From positions 2,075,501 through 2,139,500 of the forward strand of contig NZ_CP046120.1 in NCBI RefSeq assembly GCF_009707465.1: a DNA stretch of 64,000 nucleotides. Direction: 5' to 3'. Shown here one piece after another: positions 8,705 to 17,712 of this stretch (positions are counted from its first letter, which is position 1; every line of letters starts with the position of its first letter). Origin of the DNA: Novosphingobium sp. Gsoil 351. GTDB taxonomy: Bacteria; Pseudomonadota; Alphaproteobacteria; Sphingomonadales; Sphingomonadaceae. A program made the translations under genes and the position numbers. The notes under the pieces are model-generated. The model did no database searches, was not told the DNA's origin, and saw only the letters and a list, made by a program, of their open reading frames with translations.

Positions 8705-9744
8705 CCGACCCCAAGCCAATCAAGCCGATGCGCGTCGTTTCCGGCATCCAACCGACCGGCAAGCCACACCTAGGCAACTACCTGGGCGCGATCCGCAACT
8801 ACGTGCGGCTTCAGGACGATGCGATGCGCGCCGACGGCGAATGCCTGATCTTTCTGGCCGATCTTCATGCAATCAGCCAGCCTCACGACCCAGCCGAATT
8901 AGCGGCGAGCACGCGCGAGCTGGTGGCCACGCTGGTCGCCTGCGGTGTCGATCCCAAGCAGGCGGTCCTGTTCAACCAAGCGCAGGTGCCCGCTCATGCC
9001 GAGCTGCAATGGTTGCTCAACGGCACCGCGCGGATGGGCTGGCTCAACCGCATGACGCAGTGGAAGGACAAGGCCGGCAAGAACCGCGAGGGCGCAAGCA
9101 TTGCCCTGTTCACCTACCCGGTGCTCCAGGCCGCCGACGTCCTGCTCTACCAGGCGACCCACGTGCCCGTGGGCGACGACCAGAAGCAGCATCTGGAACT
9201 GGCGCGCGACATCGCCCAGAAGTTCAACACCGACTTCGGCGCGGGCAACGAGGTGTTCACCTTGCCCGATCCGATCGTTCCGCCCGACGCCGCACGGATC
9301 ATGAGCCTGCGCGACGGTGCGGCCAAGATGAGCAAGTCCGATCCCAGCGACATGAGCCGGATCAACCTGACCGACGACGCCGATACGATCATGCAAAAGG
9401 TGCGCAAGGCGAAGACCGACCCGGCACCGCTCCCGTCCGATGCGGCAGGGCTGGAAGGTCGCCCCGAAGCAGCCAATCTCGTCGGAGTCTACGCCGCGCT
9501 CGCCGGAACCAGCATCGCGCAAGTGCTTGCTGAGCACGGTGGGCAGGGTTTTGGGGCGTTCAAGCCGGCGCTGGGCGAGCTGCTGGTCGAGACGCTGGCG
9601 CCGATCGTCGCGCGCTTCCGCGACTTGCGCGAGGACCGCCCGGCACTCGATGCGATCCTGGCCGATGGCTCGGCCAAAGCCCGGCAACTGGCCGCGCCGA
9701 CGTTGGACGCGGCCTACGCCGCGCTGGGGCTGGTGCGCGGATAG
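8701..9744 (+). CDS. trpS: Tryptophan-tRNA ligase
   Basis: A 347-residue class I aminoacyl-tRNA synthetase that charges tRNA-Trp. The HIGH-type motif is [10 protein letters not shown] (residues about 18-27) and the KMSKS loop is AAKMSKSD at about 206-213. A Rossmann fold lies between, with [15 protein letters not shown] in the tryptophan-binding region. Length is close to other alphaproteobacterial TrpS. It is coupled to murJ through a 4-base overlap. Confidence 0.96.
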   Translation: MTDPKPIKPMRVVSGIQPTGKPHLGNYLGAIRNYVRLQDDAMRADGECLIFLADLHAISQPHDPAELAASTRELVATLVACGVDPKQAVLFNQAQVPAHAELQWLLNGTARMGWLNRMTQWKDKAGKNREGASIALFTYPVLQAADVLLYQATHVPVGDDQKQHLELARDIAQKFNTDFGAGNEVFTLPDPIVPPDAARIMSLRDGAAKMSKSDPSDMSRINLTDDADTIMQKVRKAKTDPAPLPSDAAGLEGRPEAANLVGVYAALAGTSIAQVLAEHGGQGFGAFKPALGELLVETLAPIVARFRDLREDRPALDAILADGSAKARQLAAPTLDAAYAALGLVRG

Positions 9745-9916
9745 CCAGGCTGTATTCGCGCGGCATATCGCTCGTTGCGAGCTGGCGCCAGCGCATCAAA
9801 CGACACAGCGCGCATTCAACGCGCATTCAGCGACTCCGCGCTAAGCAAAGTTCATGCTAAAACAATCGTATGCCCGAGAAATCGGGTGAAGCGATTGCCG
9901 GACTGGAGTTTCCTTG

Positions 9917-10675
9917 ATGCGTTCGCCCTCCTACTCTCCATTGCGCCGGATCGGCCTGATCGCCGCGCCGTTGCTGCTCGCCGGCCTCGCCGCCTGCGCA
10001 ACGCCGTTCAACGCCAACGTTAAGCGCTTCTCCAGCGCGATGCCCGCGCCCCAAGGGCAAACGTTCGCGGTGGTCGCCGAGGATCCTCGCGATTCGGGTG
10101 GGCTCGAGTTCGGTCAGTATGCCGACCTGGTCGCCGCGCAAATGAGCCGCCTTGGCTATGTCCGCAGCGATCCCAGCCATGCGGCGATGATCGTGCGCCT
10201 CGACTATGGCGTCGACAACGGCCGCGATCGGGTGCGTTCCACCGGGTTCAGCGATCCATTCTGGTCACCGTGGTATGGCAGCCGCTTCGGCTATGGCGGG
10301 GGCTTCGGTTATAGCCGGTTCGGCTACGGCGGCTTTTCGCCCTATTATCACCGTGGACTGTGGGGCTATGGCTGGCAGGATCCCTTCTTCTTCGGATCGG
10401 GCTATGGCGATGTCGACGTCGTGACTGTCTACACCAGTGAGCTCGACCTCAAGATCGACAGCAGGGCCGATGGCCGCCGCTTGTTCGAAGGCAAGGCGCA
10501 GGCCGCCTCGCGCTCGGACCGGCTGGGCTATCTCGTCCCCAATCTGGTCGAAGCGGTGTTCACCGACTTCCCCGGCCGGTCGGGCGAGACCGTGCGCATC
10601 TCGATCGCGCCCGAGGATGGCAAGAAGTCGATCAAGCCGATCCGCGACAAGGACTTCGAGCGGCCGCGCTACTGA
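9917..10675 (+). CDS. DUF4136-type lipoprotein with a Gly/aromatic-rich insert
   Basis: A 252-residue predicted lipoprotein: the signal sequence ends LAGLAAC, giving Cys at about 26. The N-terminal half (PFNANVKRFSSAMPAPQGQTFAV) and the end (LGYLVPNLVEAVFTDFPGRSGETVRI) resemble DUF4136 proteins. Between them, about residues 103-165 are very rich in Gly, Tyr, Phe and Trp (repeats like GSRFGYGGGFGYSRF), suggesting a disordered or sticky surface region. ATG 9917 is preferred over TTG 9914 directly before it. A clear terminator follows. Envelope location is likely; function is unknown. Confidence 0.8.
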   Translation: MRSPSYSPLRRIGLIAAPLLLAGLAACATPFNANVKRFSSAMPAPQGQTFAVVAEDPRDSGGLEFGQYADLVAAQMSRLGYVRSDPSHAAMIVRLDYGVDNGRDRVRSTGFSDPFWSPWYGSRFGYGGGFGYSRFGYGGFSPYYHRGLWGYGWQDPFFFGSGYGDVDVVTVYTSELDLKIDSRADGRRLFEGKAQAASRSDRLGYLVPNLVEAVFTDFPGRSGETVRISIAPEDGKKSIKPIRDKDFERPRY

Positions 10676-10690
10676 GCGGTTGGCCCCGAA

Positions 10691-10728
10691 AACGAAGGGC
10701 GGGTCGGCAACGGCCCGCCCTTTTCGTT
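10691..10728 (+). terminator. Rho-independent terminator after the DUF4136 gene
   Basis: The stem GGGCGGG (10698-10704) pairs with CCCGCCC (10714-10720) around a 9-base loop and is followed by TTTT. Flanking AACGAA (10691-10696) and TTCGTT (10723-10728) can extend the hairpin. It lies 15 bases after the DUF4136 stop. Confidence 0.85.
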
Positions 10729-10797
10729 GCCAAGCAGCGTGCATGAATTCAGCACAAATTCCGCTCATGTCGAGCGGGTCAGAATCGGCACCTCGCT

Positions 10798-11268
10798 CTA
10801 GCCGTCGCCGATACTGACGACCCCGGTCGAGCCGAAGCCGCCCTCGCCGCGCTTGGTTTCATCGAGCTCCTCGACCTTGAGCCAGCTCGCCCGCACCACC
10901 GGGGCGATCACCAACTGGGCGATGCGGTCGCCACGACGGACCTCGAACGGCGCTTGGCCGTGGTTGATCAGGATCACCTTGAGCTCGCCGCGATAGTCGC
11001 TGTCGATCGTGCCGGGGCTGTTGGGAACGCTTATCCCGTGCTTGAGCGCGAGGCCCGAGCGCGGGCGAACCTGAATCTCGTAGCCATGCGGGATCGCCAC
11101 CGCCAAGCCCGTCGCCACCGGCCAGCGTTCGCCGGGGTGGAGGGTGACGTCCTCGGCCGACAACACGTCCATTCCCGCCGCTCCATCCGTGGCGTATTCC
11201 GGCAGCGTCAGCCCCTCGAAATGAGGAAGCCGCCGGACCATGATCGGAACCGGCTCAGGCGAATGCAT
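10798..11268 (-). CDS. dut: dUTP diphosphatase
   Basis: A 156-residue trimeric dUTPase that hydrolyses dUTP to dUMP, limiting uracil in DNA and supplying dTMP synthesis. All five motifs are visible: [38 protein letters not shown] and the C-terminal [10 protein letters not shown] that closes over the active site. ATG 11268 is used; it overlaps the end of coaBC by 14 bases and retains [15 protein letters not shown], as in relatives. The pairing of coaBC and dut in one operon is common in proteobacteria. Confidence 0.95.
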   Translation of the reverse strand: MHSPEPVPIMVRRLPHFEGLTLPEYATDGAAGMDVLSAEDVTLHPGERWPVATGLAVAIPHGYEIQVRPRSGLALKHGISVPNSPGTIDSDYRGELKVILINHGQAPFEVRRGDRIAQLVIAPVVRASWLKVEELDETKRGEGGFGSTGVVSIGDG

Positions 11269-12808
11269 CGGCTATCCGCTCGATCAGATGGCGCGCGACC
11301 TGTTCCTTGGGCATCGGCGCCCAATCCTCGACGCCCTTCTTGGTGACGAGGTGGATGCGATTGTCGGCGCCGCCCATCACATCTCCCGATACGTCGTTGG
11401 CGACGATCCAGTCGGCGGCCTTGCGCTTGAGCTTCTCCTGAGCGTTGGCGACGACGTCTTGGGTTTCCGCGGCGAACCCTACCACCAGCTTGGGCCGTTT
11501 GCGCCCGGTGGCGAGGCTGGCGAGAATATCGGGATTTTCCTCGAGGACGAGGGCGGGTGGGGCGGAACCGCGCTTCTTCATCTTCTCGGCGGCGAAATCG
11601 CGCGTCCGCCAGTCGGCCACCGCAGCAACCATGATCGCGACGTCCACCGGGAGGGTCGCGGTGACGGCCTCGGCCATTTCACGCGCGGTCTCGACGTCGA
11701 TCCGCTCGACCCCCGGCGGCGTGGCCAGAGTCACCGGACCCGAGACCAGCGTCACCCGCGCGCCAGCGGCGGCGGCGGCGGCGGCGATCGCATAGCCCTG
11801 CCGCCCCGACGAACGGTTCGCGATATAGCGCACCGGATCGATCGGCTCGTGCGTCGGCCCCGCGGTGATCAGGATGTGCTTTCCGTGGAGTGGCCGCGGC
11901 GCGCCGTCGGCGAAGTCGGGCTGGCCCTCGAGCGGATCGGCCAGGGGCTCGGCGGGCGTCTCGAGAGGCGGCGGCGTTTCAAGATGGAGCGCGTGGCGGT
12001 CGGCATTGGGGATCGCATCAGGATCGGTCGGCGGTGCGGCCTTGGCCTTGCCCTTCTTGACCAGGATCGGCGGCGCATTCGGATCGATCGGAAGCGGCGC
12101 GGGCGCAAGCTGCGGCTCGCCGGGCGCCGGCTCTTCCTCGACGATGGGCAGGCCCGCCTCGTCGCGCGGCGCACGCGCGATCAGGTTGGCGGAAAGGCCG
12201 CCAAGGCCTTCGCCCGCGTCACTCCCAAAATCCGCATCCAGTCCGGGCAGTTCGGGCGAGGCGGAGGGCAGGTCGAGCACCTCGCCGATCGCCCGCCAAA
12301 TCGTCGCGGGCTCGGGCAGGCGGCCCGGGCCGAATTCGCCACAGGCCATGGGTCCGTGGTCGGGATCGAGCACGAGGATGCCCAGGTTCGTCAGCTCGGC
12401 GATGTTGCGCCGCGTTGCGGGATGCTCCCACATCTTGACGTTCATCGCGGGAACCGCAAGCACCTGCTTGTCGGTGGCGAGGAGCAGCGTGGTCGCCAGA
12501 TCGTCGGCCACACCCGCCGCCATCTTGGCCAAAAGGTCGGCGCTCGCCGGGCAGACCACCACCAGATCGGCCTGGCGGCTGAGCTGGATATGGCCGATCT
12601 CGACCTCGTCCTTGAGATCCCACAGGCTGGTGTGGACCGCGTTCTCGCTGAGCGCGGCGAGCGTCATGGGGGTGACGAACTGCGACCCGCCATGGGTGAG
12701 CACGCAGACCACCTCGCCCCCGCCTTTCTTGATCAGGCGAACCAGCTCGCACGCCTTGTACGCGGCGATGCCCCCGCCAACGATCAGCAGGATGCGCGGA
12801 GCGGTCAT
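11255..12808 (-). CDS. coaBC: Bifunctional CoaBC (Dfp) with an unusually long interdomain linker
   Basis: A 517-residue enzyme of CoA synthesis: phosphopantothenoylcysteine decarboxylase (CoaC, about 1-185) plus phosphopantothenate-cysteine ligase (CoaB, about 305-517). CoaC shows [19 protein letters not shown], catalytic His in SQFVTPM context, PAMNVKMW and the substrate-clamp Cys in [16 protein letters not shown]. CoaB begins [19 protein letters not shown] and contains [13 protein letters not shown]. coli Dfp has about 406 residues; the excess is a Pro/Ala/Glu-rich segment at about 190-300 between the domains, with no recognisable motif. It is upstream of and overlaps dut. Confidence 0.94.
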   Translation of the reverse strand: MTAPRILLIVGGGIAAYKACELVRLIKKGGGEVVCVLTHGGSQFVTPMTLAALSENAVHTSLWDLKDEVEIGHIQLSRQADLVVVCPASADLLAKMAAGVADDLATTLLLATDKQVLAVPAMNVKMWEHPATRRNIAELTNLGILVLDPDHGPMACGEFGPGRLPEPATIWRAIGEVLDLPSASPELPGLDADFGSDAGEGLGGLSANLIARAPRDEAGLPIVEEEPAPGEPQLAPAPLPIDPNAPPILVKKGKAKAAPPTDPDAIPNADRHALHLETPPPLETPAEPLADPLEGQPDFADGAPRPLHGKHILITAGPTHEPIDPVRYIANRSSGRQGYAIAAAAAAAGARVTLVSGPVTLATPPGVERIDVETAREMAEAVTATLPVDVAIMVAAVADWRTRDFAAEKMKKRGSAPPALVLEENPDILASLATGRKRPKLVVGFAAETQDVVANAQEKLKRKAADWIVANDVSGDVMGGADNRIHLVTKKGVEDWAPMPKEQVARHLIERIADAFA

Positions 12809-12960
12809 GTCAGGATTCTGCCGTGGATCGGTCCCGCCCCAGTCTGCACGTTACCCCCCGCGGCGAAACGACCCGGTGTTTGACGTCCAGCCTGCGGGAC
12901 ACCATAGTTCACGAACCTAGTGTGCATTGCATAATGCAGCAAGGTTAAGGGGGAATTGCG

Positions 12961-13359
12961 ATGCGTCTCGTGCTGACCGCGCTGGTCTATCTGTCCGGCC
13001 TGCTGTGCCTGTTCCTGGCGGTAGGATTCCTCATCGATCCCGCAACCAATGCGGCGGGGCTGGGCATCAAGGCCGAGGGCGCCGCGGCGCTATCGACGGT
13101 CCGGGCGGACTTTACCGCGTTCTTCGGAGTAACCGGGGCTTTGATGCTGTGGGGCGCTTGGCGCCGCAACGGCGACCTGCTGCTGGTCCCGGCGCTTATC
13201 TACGGTACGGCCTTCACCTGCCGCGCGATCGGACTGGCGATCGACGGCACGTATCCCGATTTCGCCCAGCCGATGGCGGTCGAAGCGTTCTGGACAGTGC
13301 TGCTGGTCGCCGCGTGGCGCGTGCTGCCGCACCACAAGCTGGCTGAGATGGCTGGGTAG
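12961..13359 (+). CDS. Small multi-pass membrane protein (DUF4345-like)
   Basis: A 132-residue hydrophobic protein with four predicted helices: about 4-26, 46-66, 72-92 and 104-122. The pattern VRADFTAFFGVTGALMLWGA in the second helix resembles DUF4345 membrane proteins of unknown function. A GGGGGA ribosome-binding sequence ends six bases before the ATG at 12961. It is divergent from coaBC and convergent with the phosphohexomutase gene. No function can be given. Confidence 0.75.
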   Translation: MRLVLTALVYLSGLLCLFLAVGFLIDPATNAAGLGIKAEGAAALSTVRADFTAFFGVTGALMLWGAWRRNGDLLLVPALIYGTAFTCRAIGLAIDGTYPDFAQPMAVEAFWTVLLVAAWRVLPHHKLAEMAG

Positions 13360-13405
13360 TTAGCCTGCCAAGACCAAGTCTTGAGCGTCGAATTCCAGCC
13401 GAAAA

Positions 13406-14809
13406 TCAGTGCCCCGCCTGTTCGCCGCGCTCGAGGCCTGAGGCCTCGAGCTGCGCATCGATCTGCTCCATCAGCCGATCGAGCCCGGCCTGGTCCTCGC
13501 TTTCGGCGCGGGCGACGAGCACGTCCTGGGTGTTGGAGGCGCGCAGCAGCCACCAGCCATCGGCGGTAGTGACGCGGACACCGTCGGTGTCGTCCACCGC
13601 GGCGCCCGACGCCGAGAGCCGTGCCTTGACCTCATCGACCACCGCGAACTTGCGGCTTTCGTCGACCTGGAAGCGCAGTTCCGGGGTGTTGACCAGCGGC
13701 GGCATCTCGCCGCGCAGTTCGGTCAGCGACTTGCCCAGCCTGACGGTTGCCGCGATCAGCCGGATCGCCGCATAGAGCGCGTCGTCGTAGCCGTAATACT
13801 GATGCGCGAAGAACACGTGACCGCTCATCTCGCCGGCCAGTTCCGCGCCCGTCTGCTTCATCTTGGACTTGATCAGACTGTGCCCGGTCTTGCCCATCAG
13901 CGGCTTTCCGCCAAGCTCGGCGACCCGCTCGAACAGCGCACGGCTCGCCTTCACGTCCGCGATGATCGTCGCGCCGGGGACCATCCGCAGCAGATCCTCG
14001 GCATAGATCATCAGCAGCTGATCGCCCCATACGATCCGCCCGGTGCCGTCGACCGCGCCGATCCGGTCGCCGTCGCCGTCGAAGGCCACTCCGAAATCGA
14101 GCCGCTTGTCCGCCACCAGCGCGCGAAGATCGGCGAGGTTCTTTTCCTCGGTGGGATCGGGATGATGGTTGGGAAAATTCCCGTCGACATCTGTGAACAG
14201 CGTGAAGTGCTCGCCCGGAAGCCGGGCGACGAGCGCCTCGAGCGCGGGCCCCGCCGCGCCGTTGCCAGCGTCCCAACCGACGCGAAGTCCGGCGAGGCGA
14301 TCGTCGCCGATCCCGGCTAGCCCTTCGACCAGCCGGTCGATGTAGGCAGGCATGACTTCGCGCGTCTCGCTCGTCCCGTTGCCCGAGGCCCACTGCCCGG
14401 CGGCGGCCATCCGGCCGAGCTCGACGATGTCCTCGCCGAAGAACGGCCGGCCCTGGAACACCATCTTGAACCCGTTGTAGTTCGCCGGATTGTGGCTGCC
14501 GGTTATCTGAATGCCGCCGTGCACGTCCTCCATCGAGGCTTCGGCGTAGTACAGCATCGGGGTCGGCCCCATGCCGATCCGCACCACGTCGCACCCGCTC
14601 GCGTTCAGCCCCTCGACTAGCGCATGCTCGAGGATCGGCGAACTGACCCGCCCGTCGTAGCAGACCGCGACCTTGGATCCCCCGGCCTCACGTAACTTGG
14701 TCGCGAAGCCGCGCCCGATCGCGCGCGCATCGTCGGGCCCGAGCGTTTCGCCGATGATCCCGCGGATGTCGTATTCGCGCAATGACGTGGGGTGGAAGGT
14801 GTGATTCAT
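13406..14809 (-). CDS. Phosphomannomutase/phosphoglucomutase
   Basis: A 467-residue alpha-D-phosphohexomutase (PMM/PGM type, similar to AlgC/ManB), interconverting hexose 6- and 1-phosphates for polysaccharide precursors. The phosphoserine loop TGSHNP places the catalytic Ser at 105; the metal loop is DGDGDRIG (about 245-252), the sugar-specificity loop is GEMSGH (about 326-331), and the phosphate-binding RASNTQDVLV lies near the C-terminus. The four-domain length is right. A dispersed palindrome (14833-14900) lies just upstream, separating it from dnaJ-mipZ on the same strand. Whether mannose or glucose phosphates are preferred cannot be seen. Confidence 0.92.
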   Translation of the reverse strand: MNHTFHPTSLREYDIRGIIGETLGPDDARAIGRGFATKLREAGGSKVAVCYDGRVSSPILEHALVEGLNASGCDVVRIGMGPTPMLYYAEASMEDVHGGIQITGSHNPANYNGFKMVFQGRPFFGEDIVELGRMAAAGQWASGNGTSETREVMPAYIDRLVEGLAGIGDDRLAGLRVGWDAGNGAAGPALEALVARLPGEHFTLFTDVDGNFPNHHPDPTEEKNLADLRALVADKRLDFGVAFDGDGDRIGAVDGTGRIVWGDQLLMIYAEDLLRMVPGATIIADVKASRALFERVAELGGKPLMGKTGHSLIKSKMKQTGAELAGEMSGHVFFAHQYYGYDDALYAAIRLIAATVRLGKSLTELRGEMPPLVNTPELRFQVDESRKFAVVDEVKARLSASGAAVDDTDGVRVTTADGWWLLRASNTQDVLVARAESEDQAGLDRLMEQIDAQLEASGLERGEQAGH

Positions 14810-14832
14810 GGAGCCGTCCTAAATCGAAAAGA

Positions 14833-14900
14833 CCCGCTCTTGTCGAGCGATGTCGAGACACGTGACGCCCTGTCCCTCGACTACGCTCGGGACGAGCGGA
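14833..14900. repeat. Intergenic inverted repeat (dispersed palindrome family), copy 2
   Basis: The left arm, 14833-14860, and the right arm, 14873-14900, are imperfect reverse complements sharing the family cores CGAGCG and GTCGAG. It is located between the J-domain gene stop (14908) and the phosphohexomutase start (14809), both on the minus strand. It is the most diverged copy in the window. Confidence 0.7.
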
Positions 14901-14907
14901 CGATGCT

Positions 14908-15207
14908 TTAATCGCGAGAGGAAGAAGGGTTCCCCGGCAGCCGCGCGAGAAGCAGATCGCGCGCAGCGTTGGCCTCGTGGACTCGCTCGCTCGACCCGCC
15001 GCGATCGGGATGGACTCGGGCGATCAGGCGGCGGTGGGCTTCGGCGATATCCGCCGCGCTGGCGCCGCGTACCACCCCCAGCACCGCGCGCGCCTGCGCC
15101 TCGTCGGACGATGCGCTGGCGGCCCTGAACAGCTCCCACGGCCACTTGCCCGCAAGCATCCGAGAGAGGACGCTCGCCAGGATAAGCAGGACGATCAGCT
15201 TGCTCAT
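14908..15207 (-). CDS. Membrane-anchored J-domain protein
   Basis: A 99-residue protein: an N-terminal hydrophobic helix (KLIVLLILASVLSRML) and a C-terminal J-domain with the invariant HPD in RLIARVHPDRGGS. The layout resembles Tim14/Pam18-type J proteins, which stimulate the ATPase of an Hsp70. The J-domain faces the cytoplasm if the helix is a signal anchor. Its ATG overlaps the mipZ stop (ATGA at 15204-15207), so the two are co-translated; no direct link to MipZ function is known to me. The Hsp70 partner is not in the window. Confidence 0.85.
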   Translation of the reverse strand: MSKLIVLLILASVLSRMLAGKWPWELFRAASASSDEAQARAVLGVVRGASAADIAEAHRRLIARVHPDRGGSSERVHEANAARDLLLARLPGNPSSSRD

Positions 15208-16034
15208 GCGCCCGTCCCGCTCAGCGCCAGTTCGGGTTGGGGCCGGGTCGGCACCGGCAGGTTGAGCCCGGCGACCAGCTGGCGCAGTTCCTGCCGCGCC
15301 ACCAGGTGGCTGGTACCCAGTTCGCCGAGCTGACCCTTGTCGAGCAGGGTCAGGCCCGAGGGAAACAGTTCACGGTAGATGACTCGCTCGCTCAGCCCCT
15401 GGGCGATCCGGAAGCCGACGCGCTTGCTCAGCTCGGTCAGCGCCTGATCGAGGCGGCGCATATTGCGCATCTCGACGTGGCCCGAGCGGTTGCGCACGAC
15501 CACCCAGTCCATCTCGCGGCGGCCTTCCTGGATCGTGGTCATCGCCCGTTTCTTGCGCGCTTCCCAGATCAGCTCGGCATAGAACGACAGTTTGCGCACC
15601 TTGAAGGTCTCGGCATCAACTTGGCCGATCAGGTCGAAATCGACGAAGCTGTCGTTCAAGGGCGTAACCAGCGTGTCGGCGCGGGTGGCGACATGGCGGG
15701 CGAACGGATCATCGCGGCCGGGGGTATCGAACAGCAGGAAATCGTGGCCCTCGCCGATCTCTTCGCAGAGCTGGTCGAGCGCCTCGACGGTTTCGCCACG
15801 AAAGACCGCGAACTCCGGGCCGGGCAGGCGAATGCCGCGGCGGCGCTGGGTTTCGGCGCGGTTCTCGAGATAGCGGTGGAGCGTGCGCTGGCGCGAATCG
15901 AGATCGATCGCCGCAACCTTCGCGCCCTGATAGGCGAGCGCGACCGCGACGTGGACCGCGGTCGTCGACTTGCCGGTGCCGCCCTTTTCGTTGGCAAAGA
16001 CGATCCGATGGGGGCCAGTTGCGGGACAGGGCAT
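15204..16034 (-). CDS. mipZ: Division-plane positioning ATPase MipZ
   Basis: A 276-residue ParA/MinD-family ATPase. In Caulobacter, MipZ binds ParB at the origin-proximal centromere and forms a polar gradient that inhibits FtsZ, placing the division site at midcell. The deviant Walker A is NEKGGTGKST (about 15-24); DLDSRQRTLHRYLENR is the MipZ-type switch I region, followed by FLLFDTPGRDD (Walker B). These distinguish it from ordinary ParA. It is divergent from panC with a 55-bp shared promoter region. parA and parS sites are near the other end of the window. Confidence 0.93.
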   Translation of the reverse strand: MPCPATGPHRIVFANEKGGTGKSTTAVHVAVALAYQGAKVAAIDLDSRQRTLHRYLENRAETQRRRGIRLPGPEFAVFRGETVEALDQLCEEIGEGHDFLLFDTPGRDDPFARHVATRADTLVTPLNDSFVDFDLIGQVDAETFKVRKLSFYAELIWEARKKRAMTTIQEGRREMDWVVVRNRSGHVEMRNMRRLDQALTELSKRVGFRIAQGLSERVIYRELFPSGLTLLDKGQLGELGTSHLVARQELRQLVAGLNLPVPTRPQPELALSGTGA

Positions 16035-16089
16035 GACTTGCGAGCTTTCTCCTGCGATACGCGGGCCATTAGGCTACAAGCGGGGCGGC

Positions 16090-16935
16090 GTGCAAACCAT
16101 CCACACCATCGAAGCGTTGAGAACTGCGCGCACGCGGCTGCGGGGACGGCTGGCGCTGGTCCCGACGATGGGCGCGCTCCACGACGGCCATCTGAACCTG
16201 GTGCGCGAGGCGAAGGCACGCGCCGCGCATGTCGCGGTTTCGATCTTCGTCAATCCGCGCCAGTTCGGGGCGAACGAGGATCTCGACGCCTATCCGCGCC
16301 AACTGGCGCGCGATTGCGCGTTGCTCGAGCCGATCGGGGTGGACATCGTCTGGGCCCCGAGCGCGGCGGAGATGTACCCGGCGGGCTATGCCACCAACGT
16401 CTCGGTCTCTGGCGTCAGCGAGGGTCTGTGCGGCGCTGAGCGGCCCGGTCACTTCGATGGCGTCGCCACCGTGGTGTGCAAATTGTTCAACCAGGTCCGT
16501 CCCGACCTTGCGCTGTTCGGCGAAAAAGACTGGCAGCAGCTTGCGGTGATCCGCCGGATGGTCCGCGACCTCGATCTGCCATTCCCGCGCGAGATCAGCG
16601 GCAGCCCGACCGTGCGCGAAGCCGACGGCCTCGCGCTGTCGTCGCGAAACGCCTATCTGAGTGCCGACGACCGTACCCGCGCCGCTATCCTACCCGCGGC
16701 GATGAAGAAGGCTATCGCCGAGATCAGCGGGGGCAAGGCGGTGCCCGAAGCGCTCAACCGCCTGATCGCAGCCCTGCTCAGCGGCGGCTTCGCGGCGGTC
16801 GATTATGCCGAACTGCGCGATGCCGAGACCTTCGCGCCCCTGACCGAACGCCCGACCGACTTCGCGCGACTATTGGTCGCGGCGCGGATCGGCGGCACGA
16901 GGCTGATCGACAACATGGAGGCATGGAGCGGGTAA
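16090..16935 (+). CDS. panC: Pantothenate synthetase
   Basis: A 281-residue enzyme that condenses pantoate and beta-alanine with ATP to give pantothenate (CoA pathway). The signatures are VPTMGALHDGHLNLV with the HxGH-type motif, FVNPRQFGANEDLDAYPR, VFGEKD-like FGEKDWQQL, and the KMS-like LALSSRNAYLS. GTG 16090 is chosen; earlier in-frame codons would read into the antisense of mipZ. Length matches E. coli PanC (283). The TAA at 16933-16935 lies inside the convergent tRNA-Gly gene, a 12-base overlap. Confidence 0.94.
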   Translation: MQTIHTIEALRTARTRLRGRLALVPTMGALHDGHLNLVREAKARAAHVAVSIFVNPRQFGANEDLDAYPRQLARDCALLEPIGVDIVWAPSAAEMYPAGYATNVSVSGVSEGLCGAERPGHFDGVATVVCKLFNQVRPDLALFGEKDWQQLAVIRRMVRDLDLPFPREISGSPTVREADGLALSSRNAYLSADDRTRAAILPAAMKKAIAEISGGKAVPEALNRLIAALLSGGFAAVDYAELRDAETFAPLTERPTDFARLLVAARIGGTRLIDNMEAWSG

Positions 16936-16997
16936 GGGGAATCGAACCCCTCTAGCTAGCTTGGAAGGCTAGTGCATTACCACTATGCTATACCCGC
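16924..16997 (-). tRNA. tRNA-Gly (anticodon UCC)
   Basis: On the minus strand the gene begins GCGGGTATAGC and ends TACCCGC-T-CCA, so the CCA tail is encoded (16924-16926). The seven-base acceptor stem is perfect (16991-16997 with 16928-16934). The anticodon arm CTAGC-CTTCCAA-GCTAG carries TCC, and the T arm is AGGGG-TTCGATT-CCCCT. The 3' end overlaps the convergent panC stop. Confidence 0.96.
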
Positions 16998-17044
16998 GCT
17001 TGCGCCGCCCTATAGGGCGAGCGTCACCTAGGTCAATCTCGTGG

Positions 17045-17581
17045 TCAATGTCCGGGGAAGTCCACCAGGGCATCGACCTCCAGCCCGGCTTCGCGCAGGC
17101 GAGCGGCGCCGCCGAGGTCGGGCAAGTCGATCACGAACAGCGCGTGGCTGACCGCCGCTCCGGCCTGGCGCAGAAGTGCGGCGGTAGCGAGCGCGGTGCC
17201 GCCGGTGGCGATAAGGTCGTCGACGATCACCACCTTTTGGCCCGGCAAGACCGCGCTGGGATCGATTTCGAGCCGGTCGGTGCCGTATTCGAGCGCGTAG
17301 TCGATACCGATCGCGGGTACCGGCAGCTTTCCCGGCTTGCGCACCGGCAGGAACCCCAGGCCGAGCTGGGCGGCCACTGCCGCGCCGAAGATGAACCCGC
17401 GCGCTTCCATGCCTGCGACCAGCTCGGCGCCTGACGCTTGCGCGCGCTGGGCAAGATGGCCGACGCAGGCGGCGAAGCCCTCGGGATGGCCGATCAGCGT
17501 GGTGATGTCGCGGAACAGGATGCCAGGCGCGGGAAAGTCCGCGACGGTGCGGATCAGGGCGCGAAGCTCGGCGGGGGTCAT
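17045..17581 (-). CDS. apt: Adenine phosphoribosyltransferase
   Basis: A 178-residue type I phosphoribosyltransferase of purine salvage: adenine plus PRPP to AMP. The PRPP-binding motif VVIVDDLIATGGTA lies near residues 118-131, and the adenine-pocket region includes FPAPGILFRDITTL and MEARGFIFG. ATG 17581 is taken as the start; a GTG seven codons upstream (17602) is in frame but adds nothing conserved. A dispersed palindrome occupies the gap to petC upstream. Confidence 0.93.
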   Translation of the reverse strand: MTPAELRALIRTVADFPAPGILFRDITTLIGHPEGFAACVGHLAQRAQASGAELVAGMEARGFIFGAAVAAQLGLGFLPVRKPGKLPVPAIGIDYALEYGTDRLEIDPSAVLPGQKVVIVDDLIATGGTALATAALLRQAGAAVSHALFVIDLPDLGGAARLREAGLEVDALVDFPGH

Positions 17582-17612
17582 TGGCCCGCGGTCACCCGCC
17601 ACCGCAACCCAT

Positions 17613-17699
17613 CCCGCTCATCCCGAGCGAAGTCGAGGGATGCTGCGCAACGTTCGACCATTGCGCCAGATGTCTCGACTTCGCTCGACATGAGCGGGG
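17613..17699. repeat. Intergenic inverted repeat (dispersed palindrome family), copy 3
   Basis: The left arm, 17613-17640, begins CCCGCTCATCCCGAGCGAAG; the right arm, 17671-17699, ends CGCTCGACATGAGCGGGG. The arms pair almost completely around a 30-base centre. Right-arm and central sequence match copy 4 (24576-24679) closely. It lies between petC (stop 17713) and apt, both minus-strand genes, in the typical position for a transcript-end hairpin of petABC. Confidence 0.85.
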
Positions 17700-17712
17700 C
17701 ATGGAAATCAGA

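Noticed and set aside
11240..12883. Plus-strand open frame of 547 codons opposite coaBC
   Set aside because: Antisense of a well-supported gene; no motif or ribosome-binding site.
14856..14866. CACGTG core near copy 2 of the palindrome family as a further parS site
   Set aside because: Flanking bases do not match TGTTTC or GAAACA; the same holds for CACGTG cores near 13815 and 24951.
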